Assembly: GCA_009691555.1 (NCBI GenBank)
Contig: SICB01000033.1
Coordinates: forward strand, 1 to 6,037
DNA length: 6,037 nt
Origin: Patescibacteria group bacterium
GTDB lineage: Bacteria > Patescibacteriota > Saccharimonadia > CAILAD01 > BJGX01
Direction: 5' to 3'
Part shown: piece by piece, positions 5,942 through 6,037 of the stretch
Layout: the number at the start of each line of letters is the position of its first letter
Numbering within the stretch: the first letter of the stretch is position 1
The notes under the pieces: model-generated
The model's database searches: none
The model's input: the letters and a program-made list of their open reading frames with translations, nothing else
Told to the model about the DNA's origin: nothing
Position numbers and translations under genes: made by a program

Positions 5942-6037
5942 ATGCTTACTATTGACCATGTTGATCGTGAATTACGAGGTTTTTTGCAACCCCACACCAG
6001 GTGGCTGCACAGTAAGAGGTCTTTAAAGCGCACCGAT
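5942..6037 (+). CDS. Possible start of an unrecognised plus-strand gene, cut by the window edge
   Basis: From the ATG at 5942 there are 32 codons without a stop to the window end, beginning MLTIDHVDRELRGF and rich in charged residues (HSKRSLKRTD at the end). An in-frame TAA lies 9 bases upstream, so this is the first possible start. There is no clear Shine-Dalgarno site. I recognise no family. Support is weak because two minus-strand frames are also open over most of this stretch. If real, it is divergent from the pheST operon, and the 5550-5941 region would be a two-way promoter region. Confidence 0.22.
   Translation, partial: MLTIDHVDRELRGFLQPHTRWLHSKRSLKRTD

Noticed and set aside
5754..5942. 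62-codon minus-strand frame in the intergenic region
   Set aside because: It starts with TTG, has no ribosome-binding site, and its composition (many Tyr, Asn, Thr, Ile) looks like translated AT-rich non-coding DNA. No motif is seen.

Overview
The window reads as an ordinary bacterial chromosome segment written almost entirely on the minus strand. Read in that direction, from right to left, the order is: a small four-helix membrane protein, pheS, pheT, and a membrane-anchored L,D-transpeptidase that runs off the left edge a few residues before its expected end. All stops are standard (TGA, TAG, TAG), so the UGA-recoding lineages are unlikely. The compact layout, scarce Shine-Dalgarno sites, apparent leaderless promoters and a peptidoglycan-binding/YkuD protein next to pheT suggest a Patescibacteria/CPR bacterium, with Saccharibacteria my best guess. 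This is inference from gene content and style; no phylogenetic marker was searched.

Layout. 1-1467 (-): L,D-transpeptidase with one N-terminal membrane helix, two peptidoglycan-binding-like domains and a YkuD catalytic domain with an intact SHGC motif. 1468-1502: a 35-bp gap. A good promoter covers it, with its -35 box overlapping the pheT stop. 1503-4151 (-): pheT. 4152-5144 (-): pheS, whose stop directly abuts the pheT start. 5148-5537 (-): the small membrane protein, 3 bp upstream of pheS. 5538-5941: an AT-rich non-coding stretch with a candidate operon promoter, direct repeats, two perfect palindromes and one perfect DnaA-box-like 9-mer. 5942-6037 (+): a short reading frame open to the right edge, unrecognised and weakly supported.

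The most unusual feature is inside pheT. The B5 domain is split by about 118 residues that look like an NlpC/P60 cell-wall peptidase domain. Its fold signature is kept (aligned D-x-S, the LKPGD motif, the GIYIG motif and the closing GARRY), but the catalytic Cys is Asn and the catalytic His is Gln. The tRNA synthetase subunit therefore seems to carry an inactive cell-wall-hydrolase-like domain, directly beside a real cell-wall cross-linking enzyme.

Working together: PheS and PheT form the (alpha-beta)2 enzyme that charges tRNA-Phe. The close spacing implies one transcript with the membrane protein first. The transpeptidase may be reached by readthrough from pheT, by its own promoter, or both.
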